Shown here: in pieces, positions 5,685 through 8,036 of the stretch
Layout of the letters: each line of letters starts with the position of its first letter
Position numbering within the stretch: the stretch's first letter is position 1
Origin: Thermoanaerobaculia bacterium
GTDB lineage: Bacteria; Acidobacteriota; Thermoanaerobaculia; UBA5066
Direction of reading: 5' to 3'
DNA length: 8,036 nucleotides
NCBI GenBank assembly: GCA_017999215.1
Contig: JAGOBQ010000173.1
Coordinates: forward strand, 1-8,036
Translations under genes and position numbers: made by a program
Notes under the pieces: generated by a model
The model's input: the letters and a program-made list of their open reading frames with translations, nothing else
What the model was told of the DNA's origin: nothing
Databases searched by the model: none

Positions 5685-7498
5685 CGATCGGAGCGATCCT
5701 CCGAAGGAGCGAGCAGGGGCTCCTCGTCGCGGCGCTCGCCGTCGCGACCGTCCTCCCGCTGATCGACGCGTTCGGCCGCCCGCTCGGCGGCTTCCACGTC
5801 CCGGGATCGGGCTCGATCCTCCAGCTCGTGACGCTCTGGATCGCCTTCGTCGGGGGGCTCCTCGCGACCCGCGAGGGGACGCACCTGACGCTCTCGACGG
5901 CCGAGCTCCTCGGGAGCGGGCGCGCGAAGCGCCTCGCGCGGCTCTTCGCGTTCTCGGTCGCAGCGGCCGTCTGCGCGGTCCTCTCCTGGGCGAGCGTCGG
6001 CCTGGTGAGGGCCGACCGCGAGCAGGCGAAGGTCCTCTCGTTCGGCCTCCCCGAGTGGATCGCCGAGCTCGTCATGCCGGCGGCGCTCCTCCTCATGGCG
6101 GTCCGATTCGCCTGGAAGGCTTCCGACGGGGCTCGCGGCCGCGCCGCCGCCCTCGCGGCGCTCGCCTCTCCGTACCTCCTCTCCCTCGTCCCGGAGGCGA
6201 ACGCGCCGACGCTCGTCCTGCCGCTCGCGGCGGTGATCCTCTTCGCCGCGCTCCTCGGAGCCCCCGTCTTCGTGGCGATGGGGGGCCTCGCCTGCCTCCT
6301 CTTCTGGAAGGACGCCGTCCCCGTCGCCGCCGTCTCCGCCGAGGTCTACCGGCTCGTCGCCTCGCCGACGCTCCCGGCGATCCCGCTCCTGACGGCCGCG
6401 GGCTACATCCTGGCGGAAGGCGGCGCGTCGGGCCGCCTCGTCCGCTTCTTCCGGGCCCTCTTCGGCTGGATGCCGGGCGGCATCGCCGTGATGGTCGCGG
6501 CGGTCTGCGCGCTCTTCACGACGTTCACCGGCGGCTCGGGCGTCACGATCATCGCGCTCGGCGGCCTCGTCTACCCGATCCTTCGCGACGACGGCTACCC
6601 GGAAGGCTTCTCGCTCGGGCTCGTGACGGCCGCGGGGAGCCTCGGCCTCCTCTTCCCTCCGTCCCTCCCCGTCATCCTCTACAGCGTCGTCGCCTCGGTC
6701 CCCGCCGACTCGCTCTACCTCGCGGGGCTCGTCCCGGGGTTCCTCCTCGTCGTCCTGACGGCGGCCTGGGGGATCCGGCAGGGGCTGAAGCTCGAAGCCC
6801 AGGGCCGGTCGAGGCCGAGGTTCGCGCTCCGCGAGCTCGGCGCCTCCTTCTGGGAAGCGAAGTGGGAGCTCGCGCTCCCCGTCCTCGTCGTCGTCCTCTT
6901 CGCGAGCGGCTTCGCCTCGATGGTCGAGGCCTCCGCCGCCGCCTGCGCCTACGCGGCGATCGTCGAGTGCTTCGTGACGCGCGACATCCATCCGTTTCGG
7001 CAACTCCCCTCCGTCCTCGTGAAGGCCGGGGCGCTCATGGGAGCCGTCCTGATCCTCCTCTCGATCGCGATGGGCCTGACGAGCTGGCTCGTCGACGCCA
7101 TGATCCCTGCGGCCCTCCTCGAATGGGTGAAGTCGCACGTCTCCTCGCCGCTCGTCTTCCTCCTCGTCCTGAACGGCATCCTCCTCATCCTCGGGAGCGT
7201 CCTCGAGATCTACTCGGCGATCGTCATCCTCGCGCCGCTCGTCGCCCCGATGGGGGCCGCTTTCGGGATCGATCCGATCCACCTCGGCGTCATCTTCCTC
7301 GCGAACCTCGAGCTCGGCTTCCTCTTCCCGCCCGTCGGGCTGAACCTCTTCCTCTCCTCCTCGCGCTTCGGCATCCCGCTGCCGAAGCTCTACAGGCACG
7401 CCGTCCCGTATCTCCTCATCCTCGGAGCGGGTGTCCTCCTCATCACCTACGTCCCGGCGATGTCGACCGGGGTCCTGACGCTCCTCGGGAAGAGGTAG
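5681..7498 (+). CDS. dctM: Fused TRAP transporter permease, DctQ-DctM (small plus large subunit)
   Basis: A 605-residue inner-membrane permease that imports the ligand delivered by the P component, normally driven by a sodium gradient. The GTG start at 5681 overlaps the preceding TGA (GTGA, 5681-5684); the reading frame is open further upstream but that part overlaps the dctP gene in another frame. Residues 1-150 form the DctQ part: four membrane segments and LWIAFVGGLLATREGTHLTL (52-71). A linker helix (about 153-171) leads to DctM (about 175-600). DctM has both hallmark half-sites: FTGGSGVT (282-289) with FPPSLP (325-330), and GSVLEIYSAIVILAP (505-519) with FPPVGLN (549-555); MVEASAAACAYAAIVE (414-429) is the usual middle segment. 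The length matches a natural Q-M fusion, as in SiaQM-type permeases. No good Shine-Dalgarno is seen, so translation probably depends on coupling. It is the last gene of the operon, ending four bases before a hairpin terminator. Ligand is not predictable from sequence. Confidence 0.93.
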   Translation: MTIGAILRRSEQGLLVAALAVATVLPLIDAFGRPLGGFHVPGSGSILQLVTLWIAFVGGLLATREGTHLTLSTAELLGSGRAKRLARLFAFSVAAAVCAVLSWASVGLVRADREQAKVLSFGLPEWIAELVMPAALLLMAVRFAWKASDGARGRAAALAALASPYLLSLVPEANAPTLVLPLAAVILFAALLGAPVFVAMGGLACLLFWKDAVPVAAVSAEVYRLVASPTLPAIPLLTAAGYILAEGGASGRLVRFFRALFGWMPGGIAVMVAAVCALFTTFTGGSGVTIIALGGLVYPILRDDGYPEGFSLGLVTAAGSLGLLFPPSLPVILYSVVASVPADSLYLAGLVPGFLLVVLTAAWGIRQGLKLEAQGRSRPRFALRELGASFWEAKWELALPVLVVVLFASGFASMVEASAAACAYAAIVECFVTRDIHPFRQLPSVLVKAGALMGAVLILLSIAMGLTSWLVDAMIPAALLEWVKSHVSSPLVFLLVLNGILLILGSVLEIYSAIVILAPLVAPMGAAFGIDPIHLGVIFLANLELGFLFPPVGLNLFLSSSRFGIPLPKLYRHAVPYLLILGAGVLLITYVPAMSTGVLTLLGKR

Positions 7499-7502
7499 AC
7501 GA

Positions 7503-7530
7503 AACGGCCCGCGCCGAAGCGCGGGCCGTT
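7503..7530. terminator. 12-bp hairpin terminator between convergent genes
   Basis: AACGGCCCGCGC (7503-7514) and GCGCGGGCCGTT (7519-7530) are exact reverse complements around the loop CGAA. It begins five bases after the permease stop (7498) and ends 25 bases before the stop of the minus-strand TPR gene (7556), so it can serve both. On the plus strand the stem ends in TT and then CGG, so there is no true T-tract. Confidence 0.7.
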
Positions 7531-7555
7531 CGGAAGCCGCGGGGCCGGCCGCGCC

Positions 7556-8035
7556 TCAGCGCGGGTAGGGCTGCTGCTGGGGATAGGGCGGCTGAGTGCC
7601 GGCGGGCGCCATCACGCCCCACTCGACGAGCCGCCTCTTCGCGTAGTCGGCCTGCTCGCCGGTGGCGCCGCTCTGCGCGATGAGCTTGTACTTCTCGACC
7701 GCGGAGCTCCGGTCGCCGAGCGCCTCGAAGCTCCGCCCGAGGTAGTAGGTCGTCACGAGCTGGGCGCCGACCGACTTCTCGGCCGTCTCGAGCTCGCTGA
7801 TGGCGTCGCGCCAGTCCGAGAGCCTGTAGGCCGAGAGCCCCCCGGCGAGCCGGCCGTGGAAGAGGGCCGGGTCGCGGCGGGCCGCCTCGCGCGCCGACTC
7901 GCGCGCCGATCGGAGCTCGTTGGCCTCGACGAGGGCAATCGCCTTCAGAGGGGGGAGGATCCCCTGACGCGGGGCGAGGCGGGCCGCTTCGTCGAACTTC
8001 GCCGCCGCGCCGCGGGCGTCCTTCTTCGCGAGGCG
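7556..8035 (-). CDS. TPR-repeat protein, C-terminal part (5' end beyond the window)
   Basis: Translating the minus strand from the right edge gives 159 uninterrupted codons ending at TGA (7558-7556); the start lies outside the window. An internal GTG at 7756 gives only a short apparent ORF, but the frame is open all the way. Residues are counted from the edge. The segment KKDARGAAAKFDEAARLAPRQG (4-25) is a TPR-like helix pair; ALFHGRLAGGLSAYRLSDW (57-75) with RDAISELETAEKSVG, and TTYYLGRSFEALGD (95-108) with RSSAVEKYKLIAQSG, are two consecutive TPR units (A/G at position 8, A at 20, Y-x-L/L-G patterns). A final helix (YAKRRLVEWG) precedes a Pro/Gln/Tyr-rich tail (PPYPQQQPYPR). TPR arrays mediate protein-protein contacts; no partner or pathway can be named. 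It is convergent to the TRAP operon, so probably a separate transcription unit. Confidence 0.82.
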   Translation of the reverse strand, partial: RLAKKDARGAAAKFDEAARLAPRQGILPPLKAIALVEANELRSARESAREAARRDPALFHGRLAGGLSAYRLSDWRDAISELETAEKSVGAQLVTTYYLGRSFEALGDRSSAVEKYKLIAQSGATGEQADYAKRRLVEWGVMAPAGTQPPYPQQQPYPR

Positions 8036-8036
8036 G

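Noticed and set aside
5579..7399. Minus-strand ORF of 606 codons opposite the fused permease
   Set aside because: Highly charged (Glu/Asp/Arg) translation that mirrors a hydrophobic membrane protein on the other strand; typical antisense artefact.
7536..7554. Second hairpin after the permease (GGCCGGCC-centred)
   Set aside because: Only about five base pairs form with a six-base loop; not distinguishable from chance in this composition.
6055..7683. Plus-strand ORF of 542 codons overlapping the permease in another frame
   Set aside because: Arg/Pro-rich translation that crosses the permease stop and the terminator hairpin; the permease frame carries all DctM motifs.

Overview
The window is very GC-rich (about 70% or more by eye), with strongly G/C-ending codons and several long antisense ORFs that are by-products of that composition. 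The style of the genes (TatT/DctP-type TRAP transporter, long secreted Ig-repeat protein, 2-oxoacid:ferredoxin oxidoreductase-like tail) suggests an environmental Gram-negative bacterium, possibly Acidobacteriota or a similar phylum. That placement is inference; there is no rRNA or other marker here. No mobile element, CRISPR array, tRNA or rRNA was found.

Layout from left to right. (1) Bases 2-235, plus strand: the 3' end of a gene whose tail resembles the beta subunit of 2-oxoacid:ferredoxin oxidoreductases. (2) Bases 236-401: a convergent intergenic region holding three GC-rich hairpins, one a perfect 16-bp stem. (3) Bases 402-3581, minus strand: a 1059-residue secreted protein with a signal peptide, seven Ig-like beta-repeats of about 100 residues, a fibronectin-III-like module, a PKD-like domain and an unrecognised C-terminal region. 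Repeats 4-5 and 6-7 form a two-domain super-repeat with an exact 212-residue period between matching cysteines. (4) Bases 3582-3709: a divergent intergenic region with the only clear AT-rich patch. (5) Bases 3710-7498, plus strand: a compact three-gene operon encoding a TRAP transporter of the TatT-associated type: lipoprotein TatT, periplasmic DctP-family binding protein, and a fused DctQ-DctM permease. Gene junctions are 4 nt apart and 4 nt overlapping. (6) Bases 7503-7530: a 12-bp hairpin terminator. (7) Bases 7556-8035, minus strand: the 3' part of a TPR-repeat protein running off the right edge; it has no in-window ATG start and is easy to miss.

How the genes work together: the operon should make a full uptake system. 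The binding protein (P) captures a ligand in the periplasm, the outer-membrane or periplasmic lipoprotein TatT is thought to help deliver or hold ligand, and QM carries it across the inner membrane using an ion gradient. The binding protein lacks the arginine that normally pairs with a substrate carboxylate, so the cargo is probably not a classical C4-dicarboxylate or sialic acid. The divergent secreted protein shares the operon's upstream region but has no demonstrable functional link to it.
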